Shown here: piece by piece, positions 1-10,831 of the stretch
Position numbering within the stretch: the first letter of the stretch is position 1
Layout of the letters: every line of letters starts with the position of its first letter
DNA from: Pegoplata infirma
Taxonomy: Eukaryota; Arthropoda; Insecta; Diptera; Anthomyiidae
Length of the DNA: 64,000 bases
Assembly (NCBI GenBank): GCA_963921195.1
Contig: OY992540.1
Coordinates: 15,569,136-15,633,135 of the forward strand
Direction of reading: 5' to 3'
The notes under the pieces: model-generated
What the model was told of the DNA's origin: nothing
Database searches by the model: none
The model's input: only the letters and a program-made list of their open reading frames with translations
Made by a program: the position numbers and the translations under genes

Positions 1-612
1 TAACAGAAATTGCAGCTTGCATTTAACTTACCATTCATTTACAATCACCTAAACGAAAATAAAATTTTCAAATTTCCATTTTGTTTTGTATTGTATTTAT
101 TTAAAGCATAAGCAAATATTTTCTGTTCAATGTTATCCCGGTCTTATCGGGAGATTTAAATTTTTATTTTTCTAATGAATGACACACAAGGATTTATTTC
201 AGTTTATTTTGTTTACTTATACACTTTAATGTGCATGTGCAAAAAATTTATAAATTAAATAAATATTTATGTAAATATTTATATAGTCAAACGTAATTAA
301 TACTAATGGATGTGTTAGGACATAATTGAAATTTTAAGCTATACAATGAGTATTAATTTTATGTTTCCCAGCAAAATTGTATGGTTCTAACAATAATTTG
401 CAGGGAGTATTCTTCGCTAAACCAAAACCATTTCAAATTGTAATTGAAAAAATCTAAACAACATTAAAAAACAAAATTATTAATTGCAACTTAATATTGC
501 GGACATAAAATTTGATATTAAGAAATCCAAATTGATATTGAGAAATAAAATTTGAAATTAAAAACTTTAAATCTAAATTGAGAAAATATAAATTGCTAAT
601 GTGAAATTAATA
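1..612. other. AT-rich sequence, no gene seen
   Basis: No open reading frame with recognisable protein character is visible. The stretch 480-620 is a loose series of phrases like 'aaattgatattgagaaat' and resembles degenerate simple sequence. It ends at the 8-bp target duplication of the hAT-type element at 621. Confidence 0.5.
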
Positions 613-620
613 TTGATATT

Positions 621-1664
621 CAGTGTTGCCATTTTAGCCATTTTCCGGCTAGATTTAGCTCCTTTTGAACTCGTTTAGCCGGAAAAAAATGCATTTAGCT
701 CTTAGCCGTTTTTTTAGCCATTTTCGAAATTATTTTAGCAGTTTTTTAGCCATTTTTGAGTTTTTTGATTTGAAAGTAATTTTTTGTATTTTTTTATAAT
801 AAAATAAAGAATTGATTGGTTTTTTGTTAGTACAGATCAAGCAAAGGCTCCAACTTTGTCTAATATCAAAATTACAGACATTTCTGGTATTCCCGTACCG
901 GTTTCAAACACTCCAGTTATAGTGTTATCATCAGCAGGATTTTTAATCGGTTTGTTTTGTTAATAGGTACTTGTTTTTCATATATCTTAATTTTAAATAA
1001 TCCCAGTCTGGTATCGAACCGCGAATATTTTCGTCATATTCATGCCATTAACATTATACTAAATCTTAGACGATCTAGCGATGCCCGTTTCTCTGTTAAA
1101 ATACGCTAACGTTCGAAACTCAATTTAAAGACTGGTTGCTGAATCTTGGCATATATATTTTTGCCATTCTTCTCGTCAAGTTTCAGCGAAAACGGTCCTT
1201 GGAGTAAAAAGTTTTACCCAAGAAAATGTACAAATTACAAAAAATAAATAAACTAATAAAAAATTTCGAACTAAAAAAATCAAAAATATTTGCACTCAAT
1301 AAAAAAAATTACTTAAGTTTTTTTAAACAAAAATAACTAAAAAAAGTTCTTTCACTCAAAAAAAAAAATTCTAGTAAAATTTTTTTTATTTTTGTTTTTG
1401 CATTAAAAAAATGTAAATCATTGGAAAAGTGTTTTGAACTCTAGTTTTTATCTAGAATAAGTCAAAACCGTACAAAATGTTTAACAAAAGATCTCTTTAT
1501 TTAATTTTATGTGCAAAAATTAAACAAAATATAAATTTAGAATAGTTTTTCTGAAAAAAGTAAAATAAATATTTTAGCCGTTTTTTAGCCATTTTTTAGC
1601 CGTTTTTTAGCCGTTTTTTCGAATGAATTTAGCCGTTTTTGACTACCAAGTTCTGGCAACACTG
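621..1664. mobile_element. hAT-type non-autonomous element with TTTAGCC arrays
   Basis: The terminal inverted repeats are perfect: CAGTGTTGCCA at 621 and TGGCAACACTG ending at 1664. They are flanked by an exact 8-bp duplication, TTGATATT, at 613-620 and 1665-1672. A CAGTG terminus and an 8-bp duplication are established hallmarks of the hAT superfamily. Both subterminal regions (about 635-770 and 1575-1640) carry many copies of a TTTAGCC-type motif in T-rich spacers. In hAT elements clustered subterminal motifs usually serve as transposase-binding sites; that role is inferred here. No transposase is encoded, so the element would need an enzyme from elsewhere. A fragment of a HINE lies inside at about 1064-1212. 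Confidence 0.85.
1064..1212 (+). mobile_element. diverged internal fragment of a HINE (DINE-1-like) element
   Basis: The order GACGATCTAGCGATG, then ACGCTAACG, then TTGGCATATATA matches the internal part of the HINE copies at 15687 and 27231, but the GTCY microsatellite has been reduced to a few bases. It has no element ends of its own and lies inside the hAT-type element, so it is either part of that element's body or an old insertion. Confidence 0.5.
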
Positions 1665-1672
1665 TTGATATT

Positions 1673-1995
1673 GGAAGGATCAAAATTCCGCGAGGAGTGC
1701 CGCCGGAATTTTCTGCTATTGGATCTAAAAGTAATTGTGAAAAATTTGAGAAAGATCGGATTTAATAAGCCCGTTCCGCAGCGAGGCGAAAGTTTCAAGA
1801 AAAACCGTAAATGGCCATAATTTTAACAAAATTAAAAATATGTAAATTTTGTGAAAATAATCAAAATAATTTTTTTTTGATTTTACTTTTATCCAATAAT
1901 TCTGATTAATTTTTATTAAACAATAAAAATTGTTTTATTCGACATTTTAAATATTATATTTTGAGGATGTTTATTCTGGCTCGAGGTAATTATTT
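1673..1995. other. Gene-free stretch with a dispersed CTCGAG-containing motif
   Basis: Just after the hAT duplication the sequence is unremarkable. From about 1917 to 1990 it carries a phrase (AATAAAAATTGTTTTATTCG ... TTCTGGCTCGAGGTAATTAT) that recurs at about 34400-34475. A related piece on the other strand is at about 55790-55810. This is probably a fragment of an old dispersed repeat. Confidence 0.4.
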
Positions 1996-2091
1996 TTATA
2001 CCCTCCACTCTAGTGATAGAGGGTATATATAAGATTGTCATTCCATTTGTAACACATCGAAATATTGGTCTAGGACCCCATAAAGTATATA
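1996..2091 (+). mobile_element. HINE (DINE-1-like helentron) 5' end, broken by a foldback element
   Basis: It starts with TTATACCCTCCACTCTAG followed by its own short inverted copy, then GTCATTCC...TGTAACACATCGAAATAT and CCCCATAAAGTATAT. This is the same 5' block as the full copies at 15687 and 37832. The element stops in the (TA)n tract, where the foldback element at 2092 begins. I do not find the missing 3' half on the far side of that foldback, so it was deleted or has decayed. Confidence 0.75.
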
Positions 2092-3862
2092 TGGGGCATT
2101 CCATGTCAAATCGGACACTTTGAAACAATTTTTTTTTAGATTTCCCAATTTGTTTACAGTTTTTAGTACCCTTCGAAAACTCCTTCGTGGTAAATTTTCA
2201 AATTTTTTTGATGACCCGTTCGAAAGATATCGAATTTTTAAAAATTGGTAGTTTGTTCCTTTACTCAAACTTCTTTTACTCATAACTTCTTCAATAATGG
2301 TCCAAATTTCAATTTTTTTTTTTTTTTTTAATTTTTGTTTTGTTGCGTACTTTCTAAAAAAATCCCAAAAAATTCTTAAATGCGTTCTAGTATGCGATTT
2401 TTAAGTTTTTAAATTGAAATCTCATTTTTGAAAATGTTTGTACTCTTCGATTTTTTTGAAATTTTTTTGTGTAAAACTTCTATCGATTCTACAAATTTTT
2501 TGCCCAGAAGGATTGTGTGATAACGATTACTATTTGTTAAAATTTTTTGAAAAAATTTTATTGCAATTTTCCAATCTTAAAATCATTTCTGCTGCTCCAA
2601 TGGTGCGTCATAGGGGGGTCCTTTATAAGACCGACCCCATTAATTTTTACGTCTTAACATTTCTTTGGAACATACTAATTCCCTATCTCCAATTTCTAAG
2701 GGGGCTCCCACACAAAACGACATTTTTTAAAATTTGTTCCAACCGCTCTAACAGCCCTAATAGTGCCCTTAGAGCAACAAAATGTATGACCGACCCACAA
2801 TATTTTTTTAGTCCAAACATTTTTTCTGAACACACCTACCCTTTATCTTTGACTGTAAAGGTGGTCCCCATACAATTTTTTTTATTTTTTGTAAATTTGT
2901 TTTATTTCATCAGCTTCTACCGGCCTACTTAGGGAGTGGAGATAGGGCGTAGGTATGTTTTGAAAAAATGTTGTAGGGTAAAAATAAGTGGGGGTCGGTC
3001 TCACCAATGACCCCTCTTGGACGCATCATTGGGCCGGTAGAAGCTGATGAAATAAAACAAATTTACAAAAAATAAAAAAAGTTGTATGGGGACCCCCTTA
3101 ACAGTTAAAGATAGAGGGTAGGTGTGTTCAGAAAAAATGTTTGGACTAAAAAAATATTGTGAGTCGGTCGTACATTTTGTTGCTCTAAGGGCAGTTAGAG
3201 CGGTTGGAACAAATTTTAAAAAATGTCGTTTTGTGTGGGAGCCCCCTTAGAAATTGGAGATAGGGTATTAGTTTGTTCCAAAGAAATGTTAAGACGTAAA
3301 AATTAATGGGGGTCGGTCTTATAAAGGACCCCTCTATGACGTACCATTGGAGCAGTAGAAATGATTTTAAGATTGGAAAATTGCAATAAAATTTTTTCAA
3401 AAAATTTTAAAAAATAGTAGTAATCGTTATTTCACGATCCTCCTGGGCAAAAAATTTGTAGAATTGATAAAAGTTTTACACAAAAAAAATTTCAAAAAAA
3501 TCGAAGAGTACAAACATTTTCAAAAATGAGATTTAAATTTTGAAACTTAAAAATCGCATACTAGAACGCTTTTAAGAATTTTTTGGGATTTTTTTTTAAA
3601 AAGTACGTAAAAAAACAAAAATTTTGAAAAAAAAAAATTTTAAATTTGGACCATTATTGAAGAAGTTATGATTAAAAGAAGTTTGAGTAAAGGAACAAAC
3701 TACCAATTTTTAAAAATTCGATATCTTTTGAACGGGTCATCAAAAAAATCTGAAAATTTACCACGAAGGAGTTTTCGAAGGGTACTAAAAACTGTAAACA
3801 AATTGGGAAAATCTAAAAAAAAAAAAACTTTCAAAGTGTCTTATTTGACTCATTCTTCATAA
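2092..3862. repeat. Foldback element FB-A, copy 1
   Basis: The left end, TGGGGCATTCCATGTCAAAT, follows a TA in the HINE (TA)n tract. The two halves are near-perfect inverted copies: the block TTTACTCAAACTTCTTTTAC at about 2260-2280 returns inverted at about 3670-3695, and the whole arm mirrors around about 2980. The centre holds an unpaired stretch with GGGAGTGGAGATAGGGCG. The right terminus has drifted. Open reading frames inside (for example 2438-2932) are by-products of the inverted arms and resemble no protein. Two relatives lie at 8794 and 30090. Confidence 0.8.
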
Positions 3863-3904
3863 CCTAAACTAGGTACAATCTTATATGAGCTTCCGTATAA
3901 ATTT

Positions 3905-5445
3905 ATATAAAACTAGCTGGCCCGGTCCGCGTTGCTGGCCCAAATATTAGATCGGTGTTATCGCTTCAAATATACAGCCCTGCAAAAAATGTAATGATTT
4001 TCTTGACGTAGAAAAATTTGTGGGCGTGGTTTTAAAGACCCGATTAGACAGATAATCATCTTCAAATTATATTTTAGGAACTAAAAAAAAATTATCATGT
4101 CTTCGACTTTGCAAACTGTACAAATTTAAAACTTCTTTAGTGTCCTTACGAACAACAGAAAAATAAATTACACATATCCTTCGTTCTTATCGTGAGCAAC
4201 TGTCTTGAGTTCAAACAGACCTTTATAGTTTTCCCGAATTTTCCATTTTTTGGGACACTTTTTTTTCATTTTCACCTTAAAAACTTAATTAGGATTATAA
4301 TTTACATAAAAAAATCGGTCCGGTCCTTAGTAGTCGTCTTATTTAGACAAAAGTGGGCGTTAAAATTTGTATGGTAAGTTAAACTTATGCATATGTTAAC
4401 AATACCCAAGGATTTAAAATCACTTTTTCCAAGTTTAAGCGGTATCTTTTAAGAAATATTTTTAATAGATCGAATTAGAGTAAAAATTAGTTTTAGATAT
4501 ATCGAAAAAAGTGGGCGAGGACAATTTTTCTTTCCGAACAAAAAAATTTGCAAATCGATCCAGGCGTTCTCAAGTGTTGCGATTACCAACGAACTACATT
4601 TGAGTTTTATTTATACTTAATTATTCTATACTTTTTTTTTCTATGGGGCAAATTTATAATATATCGAAGAAAAGAGTGGGTGGACAACTTTTCTTCCCGT
4701 AAAAATCTTATTTGAATCAAACCAACTCGGTCCATCCATTCAAAAGTGGGCGTAGAATGGAAAATTGTTCTTTCCGGAAAACCTTAGTTGGGCTATGACG
4801 AAAATTTAAAACAGAATTAGACAAATTGATCCAGCCATTCCACGATTTAAAATTTATATATCGGGAAAAGTGAACGTAAAAATAGGCGTTGACAATTTTT
4901 CTGTCCTTAAAAATCTTTTGTGGACTAAAACAAAATCGGTCTAGGCGTTATAGTTCTTTCGAAGTAAAAAGTGGGCGTGAGAAATTTTACTATCCTTAGT
5001 TGAATTATGACGAACATTTTCAACAAAAATTTGCCAAAGTGGGCGTGGTCACCTTCTATTTTCGTAAAAACCAAAGTTGGAATATGATGAAAATTCATTT
5101 TAAAAAAATTTAGTCAAATCGGTCGAGCCATTCTCAGATTTTAGATAAATTACAAAAGTGGGCGTGGTCGATTTTTCTTTCAGTAAAAACTCAAATTAGG
5201 TTACTTTGAACATTTAAATAAAAAATTACCCAAATCGGTGCAGCCGTTTTCCGATTTTAGATAAATCGAAAAAAGTGGGCGTAAAAGTGGGCGTGGTCAA
5301 TGTTTCTTTACGTAAAAACCTAAGTTGGACTATGACGAACATTTCAAAAAAAAAGTTGTCCAAATCGGTCCAGCCGTTCTCAACTGAAGCGGTTACCAAC
5401 GAACGACAATTGATTTTTATTTATATAGATTATTTCTATCATTTT
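3905..5445 (+). repeat. Dispersed element with GTGGGCG tandem repeats
   Basis: It opens with AAACTAGCTGGCCCGGTCC at about 3909. From about 4500 it consists of roughly 100-130-bp degenerate tandem units, each containing AAAGTGGGCGTGG, CGTAAAAACC..AGTTGG, TATGACGAACATTT and AAATCGGTCCAGCCGTTCTC. It ends with TTACCAACGAACGACAATTG and ATTTATATAGATT. Insect non-LTR and Penelope-like elements often have comparable 3' regions, but no reverse transcriptase is present here, so the family is unassigned. An internal open frame at 5275-5496 is a repeat translation, not a gene. Confidence 0.55.
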
Positions 5446-5607
5446 GATACGGTTGATCCACTTTATATGGTTAGATATTGCTCCATATATGATTAGATTC
5501 GTATTTTGGTTTTGCTCATCAAATTGTATAAAAATTGATATAATAAGATCAATTTGATATAATTAGATTTGAACAAATTCAGAATCAAATTGTATCAATT
5601 TTTATAT

Positions 5608-6155
5608 TTTTATACCCTCCAATGGGGGTATACTCACTTTGTCATTCCGTGTGTAACGCATCGAAATATCGGTCGGGGACCCCATAAAGTATATATATTA
5701 TTGATCAGTGATCGATTCTAAGACATTTTAGCGATGTCCGTCCGTCCGTCCGTCCGTCCGTCCGTCTGTAGTTAACACGATGCAGTCCAAAATAAAATCG
5801 CTAGACCCTTCAAGTCTGGCACAAATATGTCTTATGTTCCTAGGCAGGTTAAGTTCGGAAATTGGCCAAATCGGACCAGGGGGAAAAAGTTCCCCCTTGA
5901 AGAACTAAACCAACCTCTAAAAAAATACACTTTTTACATGTTTTTTTTTTGTATTTTTGTTAATTAAATGAAACATTTGGTATACTTATCGCGATAGGAA
6001 GGTGCTCTCAACGTCCCCCACTGACCCTATCAACCCCCCCCCCCCCCCCCAAAAAAGAAACGCCCCTGACAAATTTTTGTTTTTAATTTTTTTTTACATT
6101 TTGGAGGGTATAATAGATTCGGCACAGCCGAACTTAACACTCTCACTTGTTTTAT
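5608..6155 (+). mobile_element. HINE subfamily III, complete copy
   Basis: The 5' end TATACCCTCCAATGGGGGTATA is followed by GTCATTCCGTGTGTAACGC, the (TA)n region, then GTCCGTCC repeats at about 5737-5768. There is a long C run at about 6034-6052. The 3' end has the hairpin GATTCGGCACAGCCGAA followed by CTCTCACTTGTTT. A 3' hairpin before CTCTCACTTGTT closely parallels the established 3' end of Drosophila DINE-1, a non-autonomous helentron. No coding capacity. Confidence 0.85.
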
Positions 6156-7103
6156 CTAAAGTTATACAATTAGATATTGTTTGATTCAACCAATTTAAGG
6201 ATTAAATTAGATCTTTTTATTAAAAATTAGCATAATATTTTTACTGGGGTTGTACAATTTTAAACGGATGTGTTTAAAAATCTTCTTAAATTCTTCGTAT
6301 TTGATTAGATTTGAACTGCAAAAAAAAAAAACGAATTTAAAAAATGTTTCTTTGTGAAATTTAGAATGTAATTGTCATTATTTGCCAAATTTCGGTAAAA
6401 TTGAAGCAAAAATGTCGATATATCGATTAATAGCTTCCAAGGATATTATCAGATTGATAATATGTTGTATGTAGGGTTGATCACTAAAATTTAATTTAAA
6501 ACCAGAAGCAATGAAATTCATAAATTTTTTCCGGGGATATTTTAATTTAAGTGAAATCACTTTTTTAAGAAGATGAAAATTTTAAAAGTTGTCGATATCT
6601 CGAAAACTGTTTTTTTAAAACTTTGGATATCATTTTTGGATCCGGCGCGAGATTTTACATGTAAAATAATTAAAAATTTCTTGGAATTAAATCGCTGTAA
6701 ACTAGTGTATTTAGTAACAAAAAATTATATGCCATGGTGCGTATGATTAATAAATATATAATTACCTTGATATTAAAGTAAACATCACTAAAATTTTTTT
6801 TTTTATCATTTATTTATTATTTTATTTTGTGTTTTCGTTTTTTTTTACATAGTAAAATTAAACCGCGATAAATTGAATTATGAATTATTTACAAACAATG
6901 AATTTAATATAATAAATTTTGGAAAAGGAATCATAAAAATGTTTTTTTTTATTTAATACTATTTTTTGCTCTCTCTCCCTTCAAACTTTATTACTATCAT
7001 TATGTTTTTATGTATTATTAGTTAGAATTTTTCTTAATTTTTTTTTTTAAAGCAACAAAAGTAAACTATTTACAAAAAAATATTTCCAACTCTTTTCTTA
7101 TGC
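6156..7103. other. Sequence 3' of the cuticular-protein gene
   Basis: The first 150 bases continue the ATTAGAT-type simple sequence that was split by the HINE at 5608. The rest is AT-rich without recognisable repeat ends. The part nearest the gene (about 6950-7240) has a CTCTCTCTCCC tract and may include 3'-untranslated sequence of the minus-strand gene. No other gene is seen. Confidence 0.4.
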
Positions 7104-7109
7104 TTTATT
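7104..7109 (-). terminator. Candidate polyadenylation signal AATAAA
   Basis: On the minus strand AATAAA reads at these positions, about 139 bases after the TAA stop of the cuticular-protein gene. It is the nearest canonical hexamer downstream. AATAAA occurs by chance often in DNA this AT-rich, so this is a candidate only. Confidence 0.35.
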
Positions 7110-7247
7110 CTTAAAAAAGAGTAAAAAATATTGTATATTGTTATTTAAAAAAAAATTTCAATACATAAAACGGTAGGTAAGGGTAAGATGTTCGGAAGTT
7201 ATTCTGCTTTTTGTTTTTAAATCTCTTCTTGCACATTTTCATAATAT

Positions 7248-7308
7248 TTAGTAACCGTAATGGATACCATGACCGGCAACGGATGTATGCACTAAAGCAG
7301 GAGCAGCT
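7248..7308 (-). CDS. Cuticular protein, last coding exon
   Basis: The minus strand reads a strong acceptor (pyrimidine-rich, ending TTTACAG) at 7309. Then come one base completing a Lys codon and AAPALVHTSVAGHGIHYGY followed by TAA at 7248-7250. The AAPALV start repeats the end of the previous exon, and a short G/H/Y-rich C-terminus ending in GY is common in low-complexity insect cuticular proteins. The phase fits: exon 4 ends with AA and this exon supplies the A. The exon lies about 4.8 kb from exon 4, the intervening intron being enlarged by a foldback and HINE elements. The protein is expected to be secreted into cuticle. Confidence rests on the shared sequence style and the phase match; no transcript is available to me. 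Confidence 0.75.
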
Positions 7309-7987
7309 CTGTAAAGAGAAAGAAAGTAAAAAAGGAAAACAGTATTAATGGTTTGTGGAAATTTATAAATATTTTAGATAAATTTAAAAAAAAGGTATTA
7401 TTTGGGTGTGTTTGGAATTTTAAGAACCCTACTGAAAAAAAATTATATCGGAAATTTAGATTACACCAAATCATTCCCTTCAGAGTACACCACTTTTAGA
7501 GTACAGTGTTTGCGAATTAGAATGTTTAGAATGACAACAAAAACAAAACCAAAAAAAAATTTTTTCAAAACAAAAAAAAAAAATTAAAAAACAGTCAAAA
7601 TAAAAAATTGATAAATTTCTATTTTTGTCAAACAAAAAAACTGTAAAAAAAAATTAAAAATTTGAAAAAATTTTAAATTTTGTAAAAAAAACATTTTATT
7701 AATTCGCTTCTTTGATTCCTTTTTCGTTTTTTCTTTCATAACAAGAATATTATCTTCTTTCGAACGAATAGAATGATTTTTTCACTTTAAATGTCTCTAA
7801 ACGAGTTTTAAATGCATTCGTGCACATGTCTGCTAGAATTTTTTCTAAAATCTATTGCTACAGGAAACTGTTCCGATAAATTTTTCTGGACAGAGACAAA
7901 AAATCTTGTATTATACCTAAAAAACCTTTATACATTTTACATTTTCTTTTTTTAAATCAAAAGAAAATTGTCTTTTTGTACCCCTGA
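7309..7987. other. Intron 4, gene-proximal part
   Basis: This is intron sequence by inference from the exons on either side. It is AT-rich with poly-A/poly-T stretches (about 7540-7690). No repeat ends are recognised before the foldback element that starts at 7988. Confidence 0.45.
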
Positions 7988-8564
7988 CAAGGGAAGTCTC
8001 CCTAGTGTCACCCGCGGATCTTTATGGAATTGGTTTTATTTTGTAGAACAGAAAAAATAGCGGCCCAAATTCATATTTAGGGGGTAAAAAGGAGGGGGGA
8101 AGAAAAGGCAAAATTTCAGTTTTTTTCGTTTATCTCCTATTTTATGCAAAGAACCCTAGTCATGTTACATACCAAATAAAAGGTCTTTGGCAAACCTATC
8201 TACGTGTGCTAAGAACGTGTCCAAACATGCACAACTTTTCGTCATATTGAGTAAAATACAAAAATTTTAGGACATTTTTGTTCATAAGTCGAAAAATATT
8301 AACTTCTTTGGCCCGTTGTTAGCACCACGAGATAGGTATTTTTAATACCTTTAATCTGATACTACACATACCTATATTAATTTTGTTTAAATAGGCGTAA
8401 ATCGTAAAAAACTGAAAAGGTCAATTTCCCCCCATACAAATCGACCCCCCTAAAAATGAGTTTGGGCCGCTAAAAAAAAAATACGTGTCGAATTAATTTT
8501 CGTTCTTAACAACATATCCAAATTTCATGAAGATCGGAGGGTGACACCAGGGAGACTTCCCTTG
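7988..8564. repeat. Foldback element FB-E, copy 1 (TGA target duplication)
   Basis: The ends are CAAGGGAAGTCTCCCTAGTG and, inverted at the other side, CACCAGGGAGACTTCCCTTG. They are flanked by TGA at 7985-7987 and 8565-8567. The arms are inverted copies of each other (GTCACCC..GGATCTT at the left, AAGATCGGAGGGTGAC at the right), meeting near 8275. A second copy in opposite orientation is at 32663-33258. No coding capacity. It lies in intron 4 of the cuticular-protein gene. Confidence 0.8.
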
Positions 8565-8689
8565 TGAGTAGAATGATTTTCGGCATTTTTAAAAACATTT
8601 CTAAAAATGTCGAATCATAAATTGTTTCTATAATCCTAAAAGTATAGACTACTTTTTTTGCAGAAAACATCAAAAAGTGCAATTTGAAT

Positions 8690-8774
8690 GAAAATGTGCA
8701 AAAATATGCATTTATTCCAATGTATGCAAAAATATGCATTTATTTCAATATATGCAAAAATATGCATTTATTCC
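8690..8774. repeat. Three tandem 28-bp units with ATGCAAAAATATGCAT
   Basis: The core ATGCATTTATT recurs at 8706, 8734 and 8762, a period of 28 bp. Each unit holds ATGCAAAA and ATGCAT, which resemble octamer-type (POU factor) sites, though any such role is speculative. The array ends directly at the HINE remnant at 8775. Confidence 0.65.
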
Positions 8775-8793
8775 TGGGACCCGATAAAGCATA
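8775..8793 (+). mobile_element. HINE 5'-side remnant before foldback FB-A copy 2
   Basis: GGGACCCGATAAAGCATA corresponds to the GGACCCCATAAAGTATA of intact HINE copies. It ends in TA exactly where FB-A begins, and the HINE resumes after the foldback at 10832. The rest of the HINE 5' end is missing, so the host copy was already truncated or was later deleted. Confidence 0.6.
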
Positions 8794-10831
8794 CGGGGCA
8801 TTCCATGTCAAATCGGACACTTTGAAAATTTTTTTTTTTAGATTTTCCCAATTTCTTAACAGTTTTTAGTACCCTTTAATAACTCCTTCGTAGTAAATTT
8901 TTAGATTTTTTTGATGACCCGTTCAAAAGATAAAGAATTTTTAAAAATTGGTAGTTTGTTCCTTTACTCAAACTTCTTTTACTCATAACTTCTTCAATAA
9001 TGGTCCAAATTTCTTTTTTTTTTCAAAATTTTTGTTTTTTTTACGTACTTTAAAAAAAAAATCCCAAAAAAATTCTTAAAAGCGCTTTAGTATGAGATTT
9101 TTAAGTTTTAAAATTTAAATCTAATTTTTGAAAATGTTCGATTTTCTTTAAATTTGTTTGTGTAAAAGTTCTATCGATTCTACAATTTTTTTGCCCCGGA
9201 GGATCGTGGGATAAAGATTATTACTATTTTTCAAAATTTCTTGAAAGAATTTTATTATAATTTTCCAATCGGAAAATCATTTCTACTGCTCCAATGGTCC
9301 GTCATAGAGGGATCATTTATAAGACCGACCCCCATTAATTTTTACGTCTTAACATTTCTTTAGAACAAACTATTACACTATCTTCAATTTTTTAAAATTT
9401 GCTCCAACCGCTCTAACTGCCCTAATAGTGCCCTTAGAGCAACAAAATGTATGACCGACCCACAATATTTTTTTAATTCCAAACATTTTATCTGAACATA
9501 CCTACCCTCTATCTTTAACTGTTAAGGCGGACCCCATACAATTTATTTTTATTTTTTGTAAATTTGTTTTATTTAATCAGCTTCTACCGGTCCTATGGTG
9601 CGTCCGAGAGGGGTCATTAGTGAGACCGACCCCCATTTATTTTTACCCTACAACATTTTTTTAAAACATACCTACGCCCTATCTCCACTCCCTAAGTAGG
9701 CTTCCATTCAAAATTACATTTTTATAAAATTTGCTCCAACTGTTATTTGCATGGGAGCCTACTTAGGGAGTGGAGATAGGGCGTAGGTATGTTTTAAAAA
9801 AATGTTGTAGGGTAAAAATAAATGGGGGTCGGTCTCACTAAAGACCCCTCTCGGACGTACCATTGGACCGGTAGAAGCTGATTAAATAACACGAATTTAC
9901 AAAAAATAAAACAAATTGTATGGGGACCGCCTTAACAGTTAAAGATAGAGGGTAGGTGTGTTCAGAGAAAATGTTTAGAGTAAAAAAATATTGTGGGTCG
10001 GTCATACATTTGATTGCTCTAAGGCCACTATTAGGGCAGTTAGAGCGGTTGGAGCAAATTTTAAAAAATTTCGTTTTGTGTGGGAGCCCCCTTAGAAATT
10101 GGAGAAAGGGTATTAGTTTGTTTCAAAGAAATGTTAAGACGTATAAATTAATGGGGGTCTGTCTTATAAATGACACTTCCATGACGCACCATTGGAACAG
10201 TAAAAATGATTTTCAGATTGGAAAATTACAATAAAATTTTTTCAAAAAAGTTGTGTGGGAGCCCCCTTAGAAATTGGAGATAGGGTATTAGTTTGTTCCA
10301 AAGACATGTTAAGACGTAAAAATTAATGGGGGTCGGTCTTATAAATAACCCCGCTATGACGCACCATTGGAGCAGTAGAAATGATTTCAGATTGGAAAAT
10401 TACAATAAAAAATTTTCAAAAAATTTTGAAAAATAGTAATAATCGTTACCACGATCCTCCCGGGCAAAAAATTTTTAGAATCGAAGAGTACAAACATTTT
10501 CAAAAATGAGATTTAAATTTTAAAACTTAAAAATCGCATACTAGAGCGCTTTTAAGAATTTTTTGGGATTTTTTTTTAAAGTACGTAAATAAAACAAAAA
10601 TTTTGAAAAAAAAATTTAATTTAGACCATTATTGGAGAAGTTATGAGTAAAAGAAGTAAAGTAAAGGAACAAACTACCAATTTTTAAAAATTCGATATCT
10701 TTTGAACGGGTCATCAAAAAAATCTGAAAATTTACCACGAAGGAGTTTTCGAAGGGTACTAAAAACAGTAAACAAATTGGAAAAATCTAAAAAAAAATGT
10801 CAAAGTGTCCGATTTGACATGGAATGCCCCA
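8794..10831. repeat. Foldback element FB-A, copy 2
   Basis: This is the best preserved FB-A. The left end CGGGGCATTCCATGTCAAAT and the right end, reading GACATGGAATGCCCCA, are flanked by TA at 8792-8793 and 10832-10833. The two arms pair over nearly their full length and meet near 9720-9750, where GGAGTGGAGATAGGGCG occurs in both orientations. The right arm alone has a tandem duplication of about 175 bp (units starting near 10081 and 10256). The element sits in the (TA)n tract of a HINE inside intron 4. Open frames such as 9956-10234 are incidental. Confidence 0.85.

Noticed and set aside
2438..2932. 164-codon open frame
   Set aside because: It lies wholly in the arm of FB-A; related frames appear in the other copies and on the opposite strand, with no protein-like composition.
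6034..6052. Homopolymer C run as a possible assembly or sequencing artefact
   Set aside because: C or G runs occur at the same place in other subfamily III HINE copies (14676, 46457), so they are a family feature, although the exact length is unreliable.
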